The notes under the pieces were generated by a model. It was not told where the DNA came from, made no database searches, and worked only from the letters and a program-made list of their open reading frames with translations. The position numbers and the translations under genes were made by a program. From Streptomyces sp. SJL17-4 (GTDB taxonomy: Bacteria; Actinomycetota; Actinomycetes; Streptomycetales; Streptomycetaceae), in contig NZ_CP104578.1 in NCBI RefSeq assembly GCF_036826855.1, forward strand, positions 3,224,001-3,288,000: a DNA stretch of 64,000 nucleotides. Direction: 5' to 3'. Position 1 is the stretch's first letter. The number at the start of each line of letters is the position of its first letter. This document shows, one piece after another, positions 36,480 to 44,377 of the stretch.

Positions 36480-37064
36480 TCAGAAGATGTCGGGCGTACG
36501 GTTCAGGAACCGGCCCGGCAGGGAGTACCAGCGGCCGCCCTGGGCGAGGTGCCGGGTGTAGACGCCCTGGAGGAGCAGGGCCAGGGAGAGGTCCACGGCG
36601 TCGGCCTGGCCCTCGGTCCTGACGTCGAGCGTCACCGGCCTGTTCCAGTCGTCGCGGGTGACCCGGACGACGATCCCCTGCCGCAGCAGCTCGTGGACCC
36701 TCTTGTCGTGCCCCCGCCGGTACCGGTACGCCCGGCCGGCGAGGCCGATGCGCAGGGCGCGGCCGTCGCGGGACAGCCCGCTGCGGCGACGGCTCAGGGT
36801 GCCGACGTACTCACCGACCTGGAGCCTGGCGCGCGAGGGCAGCGGCGCCCGCCCGAACCTGATGCCGCTGAAGACCCCCTGCGGCAGGCGCTCTCCGGTG
36901 ACCGAGAACTGCGCGAAGCTGTCACCCCGCCCGACGGCGTTCCCGTACCGCAGATCCACGAACCCGAGCCCGGGGATCGTGCCGGCCCAGGAGGGAGCGG
37001 GGGCGAGCCATCTGGACGCGGCCTCGGGGTCGGTGTGGCGGAGAGTGAATCCGGCGGTGCTCAT
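36480..37064 (-). CDS. Conserved hypothetical protein
   Basis: The 194-residue soluble protein is rich in arginine and glycine and ends with RHLAQGGRWYSLPGRFLNRTPDIF. Blocks such as AGTIPGLGFVDLRYGN and WYSLPGRFLNR look conserved, but I recognise no family. The ATG at 37064 (MSTAGFTLRH) is the best start. It converges on the preceding membrane protein gene with a 13-bp gap. Confidence 0.6.
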   Translation of the reverse strand: MSTAGFTLRHTDPEAASRWLAPAPSWAGTIPGLGFVDLRYGNAVGRGDSFAQFSVTGERLPQGVFSGIRFGRAPLPSRARLQVGEYVGTLSRRRSGLSRDGRALRIGLAGRAYRYRRGHDKRVHELLRQGIVVRVTRDDWNRPVTLDVRTEGQADAVDLSLALLLQGVYTRHLAQGGRWYSLPGRFLNRTPDIF

Positions 37065-37191
37065 GACACGCCAGTATGCCCGTTGGGCATGTGGGACCCA
37101 TGGGCCCGCGTGCTGTGACCGGGATGGTCCACCGTGGCCGGAAGGCGGCTCGCGGGACGAGCGCACGCGAAGCGGCTGGTATTACTGGGGC

Positions 37192-37569
37192 ATGCAGGAT
37201 GAGACCGCACGCTCCGCGATCGACACGTTCATCTCCGCGTTCAACGCCTCGGACGACAGCTATGTGACTGCCCTGCTCTCCCAGGCCCTGACCTCAGATG
37301 TGGTCTTCTGGGGGCCGTTGGGCCGCAGCGAAGGAATCGCGGCGGTCGAGCGGTTCGTACTGGACATCCGGCGCCACCCAGCGGGGACCGGCACGATGGT
37401 GCGCTGCTCAGCGGTGGACATGCCTGACGAGTGGGCCCGGTACAAGTGGGTCTTCACCACGCCGGATGGAGGCCCCCGCCTGGCGGGAACGGACGTCGTC
37501 CATCTGCGGCGGAGCCTCATCGACCAGGTCATCGTCTTTGCGGGGGAGATCGAGCCGTCAGCCTCCTGA
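37192..37569 (+). CDS. SnoaL-like / NTF2-fold protein
   Basis: The 125-residue protein fits the SnoaL-like fold: an N-terminal helix (ARSAIDTFISAFNASDD), VTALLSQALTSDVVFWGPLGRSEGIAAVERFVLDI, and a closing beta strand (LRRSLIDQVIVFAGE). The family includes cyclases, isomerases and binding proteins; no catalytic pair can be assigned. It is a single gene next to a transposase remnant. Confidence 0.7.
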   Translation: MQDETARSAIDTFISAFNASDDSYVTALLSQALTSDVVFWGPLGRSEGIAAVERFVLDIRRHPAGTGTMVRCSAVDMPDEWARYKWVFTTPDGGPRLAGTDVVHLRRSLIDQVIVFAGEIEPSAS

Positions 37570-37659
37570 GTCATCCTTCTGTCGCTGTCCTTCTCCTGAA
37601 CTTGCCCTTCGGCGCTCGGGGGCTGCGGTTCGCAGGTGGTCAGGCTGCAGTGCTGACGG

Positions 37660-37834
37660 GGCGTCCGCCCCAGCGGATGCCTTCCAGGATGATGTGGATC
37701 GGGGCGCCGTCGGGTCGACGGCGCGGATCGACTTGAGCGCGGCCAGGGTGTTGGCGGTGCCCTTGCGACGGCGGTTGACGCCCCACAGGCGGTCGTCGCC
37801 CACGGAGCAGCAGGCGTGGAAGGAGGTCTCGGGG
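37660..37834 (-). pseudogene. Remnant of an IS630-family transposase
   Basis: Minus-strand translation gives SFHACCSVGDDRLWGVNRRR and then KGTANTLAALKSIRA, which I recognise as the middle of an IS630-type DDE transposase. After DPTAP the frame shifts by one and continues as APIHIILE, the block expected next. Both ends are missing and no terminal repeats are visible. It abuts the stop codon of the OmpA-like gene. Confidence 0.75.
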
Positions 37835-38455
37835 TCAGGGCGCGACGGGAGGCGTGGTGCGGGGGAAGGAGATCTCGACGCGACGGTTCTTCTTGCGGCC
37901 CTCCTCGGAGCCGTTGTCGGCGATCGGGTAGTCCTCGCTGTAGCCGCGGATGTCGAAGGTCGTGCCCGCGTCGAGGCTCCGCGCGAGCACCTGCTGCACG
38001 GCGACGGCACGCTCCTTCGACAGCTTGAGCCCGTGCTCGTACGTCCCGAGGTTGTCGGTGAACCCGAAGACACGGACGCGACCGGAACCGAGCTTGTTGA
38101 TCTCTGCGGCGATGGCGGCGATACGGGCGTTGGCGGCGGGCGAGAGCTTGGCGCTGTTCTTCGGGAACAGCACCTCGGCCTGCAGCGCGAACGTCACGTC
38201 CACGTTGGTGTCCTGCCGCCGCTGCTCACCGCCCTCGTCCTCGACGATCTGCTTGATGTCGAGCACCTTGGCGGCGGCGAGGGTGGCACCGTCGGGGAGC
38301 ATGAGCCCAGGGGAGTTGGGGTCGATGGCCGGGGGCGGGGAGGCCGTGGCGGCGGACCCGGGGGGATCGTCGGCGTACGCCACGGGCACGACGAGGGGCC
38401 CCAGGGCGACGGAGGCGACCAGGAGGGCGGCGAGGCGGCGGGATGTCGTCGTCAT
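37835..38455 (-). CDS. OmpA-family (peptidoglycan-binding) secreted protein
   Basis: The 206-residue protein has a signal peptide (LAALLVASVALGPLVVPVAYA) and an OmpA C-terminal-type domain (about 88-195; LFPKNSAKLSPAANARIAAIAAEI, VFGFTDNLGTYEHGLKLSKERAVAVQQVL, EDYPIADNGSEEGRKKNRRVEISF). NGSEEGRKKNRRVE is the classical peptidoglycan-binding signature. In Tad loci it may anchor the machine to the wall. It follows the lipoprotein gene by 9 bp. Confidence 0.88.
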   Translation of the reverse strand: MTTTSRRLAALLVASVALGPLVVPVAYADDPPGSAATASPPPAIDPNSPGLMLPDGATLAAAKVLDIKQIVEDEGGEQRRQDTNVDVTFALQAEVLFPKNSAKLSPAANARIAAIAAEINKLGSGRVRVFGFTDNLGTYEHGLKLSKERAVAVQQVLARSLDAGTTFDIRGYSEDYPIADNGSEEGRKKNRRVEISFPRTTPPVAP

Positions 38456-38464
38456 GGCGTCGCC

Positions 38465-39037
38465 TCAGGAGAGTTTGAGGGTGGCGGGTTCGAAGGTGGG
38501 GAGCTGGAAGCTGACTTCGGTGGTGGCCGGGGGCGGTGCAGGGAACTGCATGAAGACCGGGATCGACAGGTCCGCGCCGAGATTGGAAAGTCCGGACGTG
38601 GTCAGCGGACGTCCATCCGTATCTCTCAGCACGTAGTACCGCTTCTTCCCCAGCGAGTCGATCAGCGTAGCTCCACCAAGGGAGTTGCCGTGCTTCACGA
38701 CCTCTGTCTCGTCACCACTCAAGCGTGAGGAAATGATGGTTGGGGTGCTGGACGTGTTCTTCAGCTGCCCCTTGACCGTAAGGAAACCGCCGGCGTCTCG
38801 TTCCACCGAGTTGATGGCCAGCTCAAGGCCCTTCTGCCCCTTGAGGAGGGCCAGTACTTCCGTCGGCTCCTCGGCACTCGGCTGCTCCTGACCGGCTGAG
38901 GTCTTCTGAGGCGAGGCAGTGGTCGCGGCCGGCTTGTCCGCCTTCGGCTTCTCCTCGGCCCCGCAGCCGACCACGAGGAGGGCCACCGACGCGACCGCGA
39001 AGGAGGCCAGCCCCTTTCGTGCGTACCGAACATCCAT
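38465..39037 (-). CDS. Lipoprotein associated with the Tad locus
   Basis: The 190-residue protein has lipobox LLVVG-C at about residues 20-25, a Lys/Pro/Ala linker, and a beta-rich domain (EVLALLKGQKGLELAINSVERDAGGFLTVKGQLKNTSSTPTIISS in part; RYYVLRDTDGRPLTT; PPPATTEVSFQLPTF). It lies between the tadG-like gene (15 bp) and the OmpA-like gene (9 bp), so it is probably in the pilus operon and displayed at the membrane. Function unknown. Confidence 0.8.
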   Translation of the reverse strand: MDVRYARKGLASFAVASVALLVVGCGAEEKPKADKPAATTASPQKTSAGQEQPSAEEPTEVLALLKGQKGLELAINSVERDAGGFLTVKGQLKNTSSTPTIISSRLSGDETEVVKHGNSLGGATLIDSLGKKRYYVLRDTDGRPLTTSGLSNLGADLSIPVFMQFPAPPPATTEVSFQLPTFEPATLKLS

Positions 39038-39051
39038 GAAGCGCGCTTCCT

Positions 39052-39672
39052 TTACTCGTCGTCGCCGGCCAGTCGGACAGTGAAGAGATCTACAGCGCTG
39101 GGCAGTACCGGGTCTCCGGGGTCGATCGTCCAGTCCTCCTCACCGCAGGTGAGCCCGGTGATCGGCTCCGGTTCCGGTTCCGGCTCAGGTTCCTCCTCCG
39201 GTTCCGTGGGATCGGGATCCGGCTCGGTTTGCTCCGGTTCCGGCTCCTCCGGAGGTGTGAAGAAGCATTTCGGCTCGATCAGGGCCTTCGCGGTTGCCGT
39301 GGCCTGCCGCGCCTCCGTTCCCGGGAGACCGACGCTTTTCTGCGTACGCACGGTGACGCTGAAACCCTGTTGTCCCGCAAGAGGTACACAGTCGACTGGG
39401 AGCGCTCCGCCGTTCTTGGCTGCGAAGACCGCTGCCTGCTGACACGCAGGGGAAGTGTCATACGCCTTCCCCTGGAGAAACCCGTCCCACTGCTCAGGGG
39501 CGAGAATCACGCCGAGCCACCCCTCGCGGAGCTGGGTCCGGGCATCCTCTGCGGCGGCGAGTGCCGCCGCGTCGGCTGCCGTCTGGGCGCTGCTACGCGT
39601 AGCCGCGGCCTGCCCCACCACGAAGTAGACGAACGCCAGGAACAGCAAGCCCCCGATAGCGGCGATGTACAC
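39052..39672 (-). CDS. TadG-like / TadE-related pilus assembly protein
   Basis: The protein has one N-terminal helix (DAGQAFPVYIAAIGGLLFLAFVYFVVGQAAATRSSAQTAADAAALAAAEDART, quoted here only as its pattern of GQAFP, helix, then TAADAAALAAA) and an extracytoplasmic domain ending in a Glu/Pro-rich repeat. This is the typical TadG-like arrangement. The only normal start codon is the GTG at 39672, which falls after the GQAFP motif. The coding pattern clearly extends at least to 39699, where no ATG, GTG or TTG is found in frame, so the true start is unresolved. Confidence 0.75.
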   Translation of the reverse strand: MYIAAIGGLLFLAFVYFVVGQAAATRSSAQTAADAAALAAAEDARTQLREGWLGVILAPEQWDGFLQGKAYDTSPACQQAAVFAAKNGGALPVDCVPLAGQQGFSVTVRTQKSVGLPGTEARQATATAKALIEPKCFFTPPEEPEPEQTEPDPDPTEPEEEPEPEPEPEPITGLTCGEEDWTIDPGDPVLPSAVDLFTVRLAGDDE

Positions 39673-39716
39673 CGGGAACGCCTGCCCCGCATCACTCCGC
39701 CCCCGAAGCGCGACTG

Positions 39717-39926
39717 CTAGCCGCCCGTCAGCTCGGTGATTTTTGTGGCGATCGCATCCTTGATCGACTGCCCGATGTCCGTGCCGGTGATCGCCACAAC
39801 AATCGCCACCACCACCACAATGATCCCCAAGTACTCCACCGCCGTCTGCCCGCGATCCCCTCGCAGCAGACGCACAGTCACTCCCACCTTGGCCCTCGTC
39901 AGGGCCTTCAGCATCGCGTCGTTCAT
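39717..39926 (-). CDS. flp: Flp/Fap-type pilin
   Basis: The 69-residue prepilin has a basic leader (MNDAMLKALTRAKVGVTVRLLRGDRG), the cleavage region GDRGQTAVEYLG with the conserved Glu at mature position about 5, a hydrophobic helix (IIVVVVAIVVAITG) and a short tail. It is the structural subunit of the Tad pilus, exported and assembled by TadA, TadB and TadC after cleavage by the prepilin peptidase. GGAGGGG precedes the ATG. The last codons contain an AAAAA run, and the stop TAG lies in the lead of the tadG-like gene. Confidence 0.93.
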   Translation of the reverse strand: MNDAMLKALTRAKVGVTVRLLRGDRGQTAVEYLGIIVVVVAIVVAITGTDIGQSIKDAIATKITELTGG

Positions 39927-40019
39927 CGTGGTCCCCTCCGCGTTCAGACGCCTGTGCTTGGGCGCGGTTCGCCGACGGGTGGGTCGGCGGACAGGGCCCG
40001 TGGGCCGTGTGGGCCCTGG

Positions 40020-40118
40020 TCATCGGGTGGGCCTGGTGCCCAGCCAGGAGGCTATGGCCTCGGCGCGTGCGCGGGGGGCGGTTTGACGGTTGTCGAGGCT
40101 CGTCGCGACCACGTCCAT
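40020..40118 (-). CDS. Candidate 32-residue ORF upstream of flp
   Basis: An ATG at 40118 follows GAGGGAGGGGGAG, one of the best ribosome sites in the window. The frame of 32 codons (MDVVATSLDNRQTAPRARAE...) ends in TGA at 40020-40022. About 84 percent of third positions are G/C. No domain is recognised. It sits in the 291-bp gap between tadC and flp and may be a leader peptide or a small accessory protein. Confidence 0.4.
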   Translation of the reverse strand: MDVVATSLDNRQTAPRARAEAIASWLGTRPTR

Positions 40119-40217
40119 CACTCCCCCTCCCTCACACTCAGTCCGCACTGTGGCACATCCTGTTGCGCGCGCGAAGGTCTTTCCCCCGAATATGTCACCG
40201 GCCGCCTCGGCGGAAAC

Positions 40218-41105
40218 TCACTCGCCCGTCACCGACCCGAAGTCCGTCCCCGTGCCCAGGAACAGGCCCGCGCCCAGCAGGATCATCGTCGCCGGGACCA
40301 TCAGCGTCGTGATGACCATCGTCGCCTTCGGGACCGCCTTCGCCGCCTTCCTCCGCGCGTTCTGCGCGTCCGTGCGCCGCATGTCGTTGGCGATCTGTAT
40401 CAACGTGTCCACGATCGGCGCGCCCAGCTCCTCGCCCTGCTGCAACGCCGTCACGAACTGCGCCACCTGCTCCGAGTCGTTCCTGCGGCGCAGTTCGTCG
40501 AAGGCCTGGCGGCGGCTGACGCCCATGTCCATCTGCCGGAGCGTGATGCGGAGTTCGTCCGCCCACGGACCTTCGTACTTCTCCGCCACCCTTTCCAGCG
40601 CCTGCCGGAAGCCCAGGCCCGCCGAGACCACCACCGCCAGCACGTCCAGGAAGTCCGGCAGCGTCCGTTCGATCTGGTCCTTGCGGATGCGGACCGCCGA
40701 CCAGATGCCGACCTCCGTCCAGAACGCGCCGAACGCGAAGAGGAGGACGGCCACCAGGAAGGAGCCCCTGCTCAGCATCAGCAGGCCGCCCAGGCCGCCC
40801 AGGAAGCCGTAGACCGCCCGCCTCGCCCCGTACCGGTCGATGGTGAGGCCTCCGGGGTTGCCCGCCAGGTCGATGCGGCGCCGGACGGTGTTGACCCGCT
40901 TGGGGCCCATCAGCCGGAGCACGGTCGGCGACCAGCGCATGCCCAGGCGGTCGACGGCCGAGTCGACGGCCCCCGTGCGGGTGGCGCCGACCTCCAGGGC
41001 GAGCCTGAGGTCGTCGGGGAGCTTGGCGTCCGCGCGATAGAGCCGGACGCCGTACGCGGCCCCGGCCACGGCGAGCCCGGCGAGGAGGGCGAGGAGGAGG
41101 TCCAC
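40218..41105 (-). CDS. tadC: Type II secretion system F family protein (TadC)
   Basis: The 295-residue inner-membrane protein has about four helices and the T2SSF core (TLPDFLDVLAVVVSAGLGFRQALERVAEKYEGPWADEL and GVSRRQAFDELRRRNDSEQVAQFVTALQQGEELGAPIVDTL in part). With TadB it forms the membrane platform that couples TadA ATP hydrolysis to Flp assembly. The GTG start lies 15 bp after tadB. Confidence 0.92.
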   Translation of the reverse strand: MDLLLALLAGLAVAGAAYGVRLYRADAKLPDDLRLALEVGATRTGAVDSAVDRLGMRWSPTVLRLMGPKRVNTVRRRIDLAGNPGGLTIDRYGARRAVYGFLGGLGGLLMLSRGSFLVAVLLFAFGAFWTEVGIWSAVRIRKDQIERTLPDFLDVLAVVVSAGLGFRQALERVAEKYEGPWADELRITLRQMDMGVSRRQAFDELRRRNDSEQVAQFVTALQQGEELGAPIVDTLIQIANDMRRTDAQNARRKAAKAVPKATMVITTLMVPATMILLGAGLFLGTGTDFGSVTGE

Positions 41106-41120
41106 GGTGGCAGTCCGTCC

Positions 41121-42062
41121 CTACACGTCGATCTTCGAGAAGCGGCGGATGGCGATGAAGCCCACCACGTACAGGGCGAACGCGGCGACGACGGCGAACT
41201 GCCCGAGGGCCGAGCCCGTCATCCGGTCCAGCGCGCCGGGCTGCATGTTGTCGATGAGCAGGAGCGAACCGACGCCGATGACCGGGACGGAGTACGCGGT
41301 CATGCTCACCTGGGAGAGCTGGGTACGGACCTCGCGCCGGGTCTCCTTGCGTTCCTCCAGCGTCTCGGTGAGGTTCCGCAGGGAGGAGACGACGGTGCCG
41401 CCGGCCCGGTTGGCGAGGACCAGGGTGGTGACGAGGACGACGAGTTCGCGGGACGGCAGCCGCTCGGCGAGTTCCCCCAGGGCGTCGTCGAGCGACGTAC
41501 CGACGGCCAACTGCTGCGCCACCTTCTCCAGTTCGTCCCCGGCCGGCGCCTCCATCTCGTCGGCGGCCAGGCTGAGGGCCATCCGCAGCGCGAGGCCCGC
41601 CTGGGTGGCGTTGGCCAGGATGCGGGAGAGTTCGGGGAGTTGGTTGATGAACCTCTCGATGCGCTTCTGGCGCTGCCAGCCGAGATAGCCCATGGCGACC
41701 CAGATGCCCAGCAGTCCGCAGATCGGGCCGAAGAACGGCGACAGCGCCGCCTGGCCGACGACCCACAGGACGGCCACCGTCGCCGCGAGGGCCACCGTGA
41801 ACTCGCCCGGGGTGATGTCGAGGCCGGTGGCCGCGATCCGCAGCTCCAGTTTCCGGCCGAGGGCCGTCCGGCGGACCCGCCGGTCGACGCTCTGGAAGCG
41901 GCGCCTGCGGCGGCCGGTGGCCTCGGGCGCGCCCGACTCGTCGAGCCGGGCGACGAGCGCCGCGTGCCGGCGGGCCCCGCTCGCGTACAGCTGGACGCCG
42001 ACGATGCCCAGCACGCAGGCGAGCAGTGTCACGCCCGTGGTCAGCCAGAAGGGGTCGGTCAT
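41121..42062 (-). CDS. tadB: Type II secretion system F family protein (TadB)
   Basis: The 313-residue membrane protein has N-terminal and C-terminal helices and a T2SSF domain (INQLPELSRILANATQAGLALRMALSLAADEM, VGTSLDDALGELAERLPSRELVVLVTTLVLANRAGG). It partners TadC as the platform protein. A GTG at 42068 overlaps the tadA stop (GTGA) and would add two residues; the ATG at 42062 is equally possible. Confidence 0.92.
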   Translation of the reverse strand: MTDPFWLTTGVTLLACVLGIVGVQLYASGARRHAALVARLDESGAPEATGRRRRRFQSVDRRVRRTALGRKLELRIAATGLDITPGEFTVALAATVAVLWVVGQAALSPFFGPICGLLGIWVAMGYLGWQRQKRIERFINQLPELSRILANATQAGLALRMALSLAADEMEAPAGDELEKVAQQLAVGTSLDDALGELAERLPSRELVVLVTTLVLANRAGGTVVSSLRNLTETLEERKETRREVRTQLSQVSMTAYSVPVIGVGSLLLIDNMQPGALDRMTGSALGQFAVVAAFALYVVGFIAIRRFSKIDV

Positions 42063-42064
42063 CG

Positions 42065-43411
42065 TCACTTCGCTTCGCGGGTGGTGAGGTGGGCTTCCGT
42101 CACGGCCACGCCGAAGGCCTGCGGAATGGGCTGGCCTGCCAGGTAGAGCCGCTCCGCGACCCGCCTCGGCAGCGGGTGGTACGTGAACTGCCCGTACACC
42201 CGCCCGTCCGCGGCCACCGGCTGCGCCTGGAAGCGGCACACCGTGGCGAGCAGGAAACGCTCGCGCCCGTGGGAGGCGAGGACGGAGATCTCGGTGATCC
42301 GGCGGGTGCCGTCGGGATGCCGCGTGAGCTGGACGAGGACGTCCACGGCGCTGTTGATCTGGTCCCGGAGCGCCTCGAACGGCACCTTGACCTCAGACAT
42401 CGACGCCAGGGTCTGGAGCCGCATCAGTGCGTCCTCGGCCGAGTTGGCGTGGACGGTGGCGAGCGAACCGTCGTGGCCGGTGGACATCGCCTGGAGCATG
42501 TCGAGGGTCTCGCCGCCACGGACCTCACCGACGATGATCCGGTCGGGCCGCATGCGGAGCGAGTTGCGGACGAGATCGCGGATGGAGATGGCTCCGCGTC
42601 CCTCGATGTTCGGCGGGCGGGCCTCCAGGCGGATCACGTGGGACTGCTGGAGCTGGAGTTCGGCCGAGTCCTCGATGGTGATGATCCGCTCGCCGTCGGG
42701 GACGAGACCGGAGAGGGCGTTGAGGAGGGTGGTCTTCCCGGTGCCGGTGGCGCCCGAGACGATCAGATTGAACTTGGCCTGAACCAGTCCGGACAACAGG
42801 AGCAGCATCTGCTCGTCGAGCGAGCCGAGGCCGATCATCTCGTGGAGCGTGTACGCCCGGGGGAAGCGGCGGATGGTGAGGGTGGCCCCGGTGAGCGAGA
42901 GCGGCGGGATGATGACGTTGACACGCTCGCCGGACGGCAGCCGGGCGTCGACCATCGGGTTCGACTCGTCGACGCGCCGGTTGACGGTGGAGACGATCCG
43001 CTCGATGGTCTGCATCAGCTGGTCGTGGGAGGCGAAGCGGAGCGGCAGCAGTTCGACGCGGCCGGCCCGCTCGATGAAGATCTGGTCGGGGCCGTTGACC
43101 ATGATCTCCGTGATGGAGGCGTCTTCGAGGAGCGGTTCGAGTACGCCGAGCCCGAGGGCCTCGTCGACGACCCGGCGGATCAGCTGGGCCCGCTCGGCGG
43201 TGGAGAGGACCGGGCCTTCGCGGCTGATGATGTGGCCGAGGACGCGTTCGAGCCGTGCGCGCCGCTCGGCGGCGGCGAGCGCGGACATCTCGGTGAGGTC
43301 GATCTCCTCCAGGAGCTTGGCGCGGAAGGCGGCGACCAGATGGCCGTCCTCCCTGGCCGCCGCGCCGCCACCGTGATCCTCGGGGGCGTTGATCCGGGCC
43401 CGCAGACTCAT
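42065..43411 (-). CDS. tadA: CpaF/TadA-family secretion ATPase
   Basis: The 448-residue hexameric ATPase powers pilus assembly at the inner membrane. N-terminal helices are followed by [27 protein letters not shown], Walker [16 protein letters not shown], Asp box [12 protein letters not shown], Walker [35 protein letters not shown] and the His box. It is coupled to tadB downstream (GTGA) and follows the second tadE-like gene by 16 bp. Confidence 0.96.
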   Translation of the reverse strand: MSLRARINAPEDHGGGAAAREDGHLVAAFRAKLLEEIDLTEMSALAAAERRARLERVLGHIISREGPVLSTAERAQLIRRVVDEALGLGVLEPLLEDASITEIMVNGPDQIFIERAGRVELLPLRFASHDQLMQTIERIVSTVNRRVDESNPMVDARLPSGERVNVIIPPLSLTGATLTIRRFPRAYTLHEMIGLGSLDEQMLLLLSGLVQAKFNLIVSGATGTGKTTLLNALSGLVPDGERIITIEDSAELQLQQSHVIRLEARPPNIEGRGAISIRDLVRNSLRMRPDRIIVGEVRGGETLDMLQAMSTGHDGSLATVHANSAEDALMRLQTLASMSEVKVPFEALRDQINSAVDVLVQLTRHPDGTRRITEISVLASHGRERFLLATVCRFQAQPVAADGRVYGQFTYHPLPRRVAERLYLAGQPIPQAFGVAVTEAHLTTREAK

Positions 43412-43427
43412 GATTCGTCGTCCCTTC

Positions 43428-44000
43428 TCACTCGTCCTCCTCGTCGGGCAGGGGCATGGTGGCGGTCTTCGTCACTTCGCCGAAGTCGTCCACGAACGGC
43501 ACGACGGAGGGGATGGTGACGGTGACGGAGACGGTGAACTCGTCGGCCCCCGGGTAGCTGACGACGACAGGATCGATCCAGCCGCTCACGGCGGCCGTGG
43601 CGGCCGCCCCGGCGTCCGGCCCGTCCTCCGCGTCGCTGCTCTCCGCGCGGGCCGCGGCACGGGCCGCCGTGCCCGCCTGCTGGGCGGCGTACGCGGCGAT
43701 GCCGAGCTGAAGCCCGGCGAGGCCGACGATCAGCAGGATGGGCAGGAAGCCGAGGTACTCGATGGCAGCCTGGCCACGGTCGCGGCCGCGTACAGGGGCC
43801 TGGCCTCGCTCGCGGCCTCTCACAGGAGCCTGGCCTCGGTCGCGGCCTCTCACGACGACGACGGCGGTCCGGCCACGGTCGCGGCCTCTCACGGCGGCGA
43901 CGGCGGCCGGGCCTCGCTCGCGGCCGCTCACGGCGGCGATGACAGCCCGGCCTCGGTCGCGCCGCTGCGAGCCCCGTCCCTCGCTCAGGTCTCTCCTCAT
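43428..44000 (-). CDS. TadE-like pseudopilin with expanded N-terminal repeat
   Basis: The 190-residue protein ends in a normal TadE-like unit: RDRGQAAIEYLGF, helix LPILLIVGLAGLQLGIAAYAA, and a beta domain. Ahead of it the leader is stretched by five R-D/E-R-G-x-A...V-R-G repeats (about residues 15-75), each resembling the prepilin cleavage region. Its ATG overlaps the stop of the upstream tadE-like gene (ATGA). It is probably a minor pilin or assembly protein. Confidence 0.88.
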   Translation of the reverse strand: MRRDLSEGRGSQRRDRGRAVIAAVSGRERGPAAVAAVRGRDRGRTAVVVVRGRDRGQAPVRGRERGQAPVRGRDRGQAAIEYLGFLPILLIVGLAGLQLGIAAYAAQQAGTAARAAARAESSDAEDGPDAGAAATAAVSGWIDPVVVSYPGADEFTVSVTVTIPSVVPFVDDFGEVTKTATMPLPDEEDE

Positions 44001-44374
44001 CGCGTGAGGCCCTCCTCGTCCACGGCTCCCGCCTCGCCCACCACCGGGAAGAGGCCTCCCATCCCGGGGACGAGGACCGGAACCTCGACGGAGACCCGGA
44101 CGTGGACCATGCCGCCGCTCACGTCTCCGCAGTCCCCGCCGCGGACGCTCCAGGCGCCGTCGATGTGCCGGCCGGCGGCCGCCGGCCCGTCGTCGCCGAC
44201 GGCGCACGCCCGCGCCGCCTCGTCCGCCGCGTTCCCCGCGAGGGTGTACGTGTAGCCGACCAGGACGATCTGCCAGAGCAGCGCGAGGGTGAGCAGGATC
44301 AGCGGCACCATGCCGAGGAACTCGACCGCCACCTGCCCCCTGTCGTCCCTGCCCGAGCCCTGGTGGATACGCAT
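43997..44374 (-). CDS. TadE-family pseudopilin
   Basis: The 125-residue protein has the leader MRIHQGSGRDDRG, cleavage region GQVAVEFLG, helix MVPLILLTLALLWQIVLVGYTYTLAG, then NAADEAARACAVG typical of TadE. Two or more cysteines in the extracytoplasmic part may form a disulfide. It lies 3 bp after tadZ and overlaps the next gene by 4 nt. Confidence 0.92.
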   Translation of the reverse strand: MRIHQGSGRDDRGQVAVEFLGMVPLILLTLALLWQIVLVGYTYTLAGNAADEAARACAVGDDGPAAAGRHIDGAWSVRGGDCGDVSGGMVHVRVSVEVPVLVPGMGGLFPVVGEAGAVDEEGLTR

Positions 44375-44377
44375 GGT

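Noticed and set aside
39673..40023. N-terminal extension of the tadG-like protein from the ATG at 40023
   Set aside because: It overlaps flp in another frame and its translation is compositional noise, although the missing start codon of tadG is reported as a finding.
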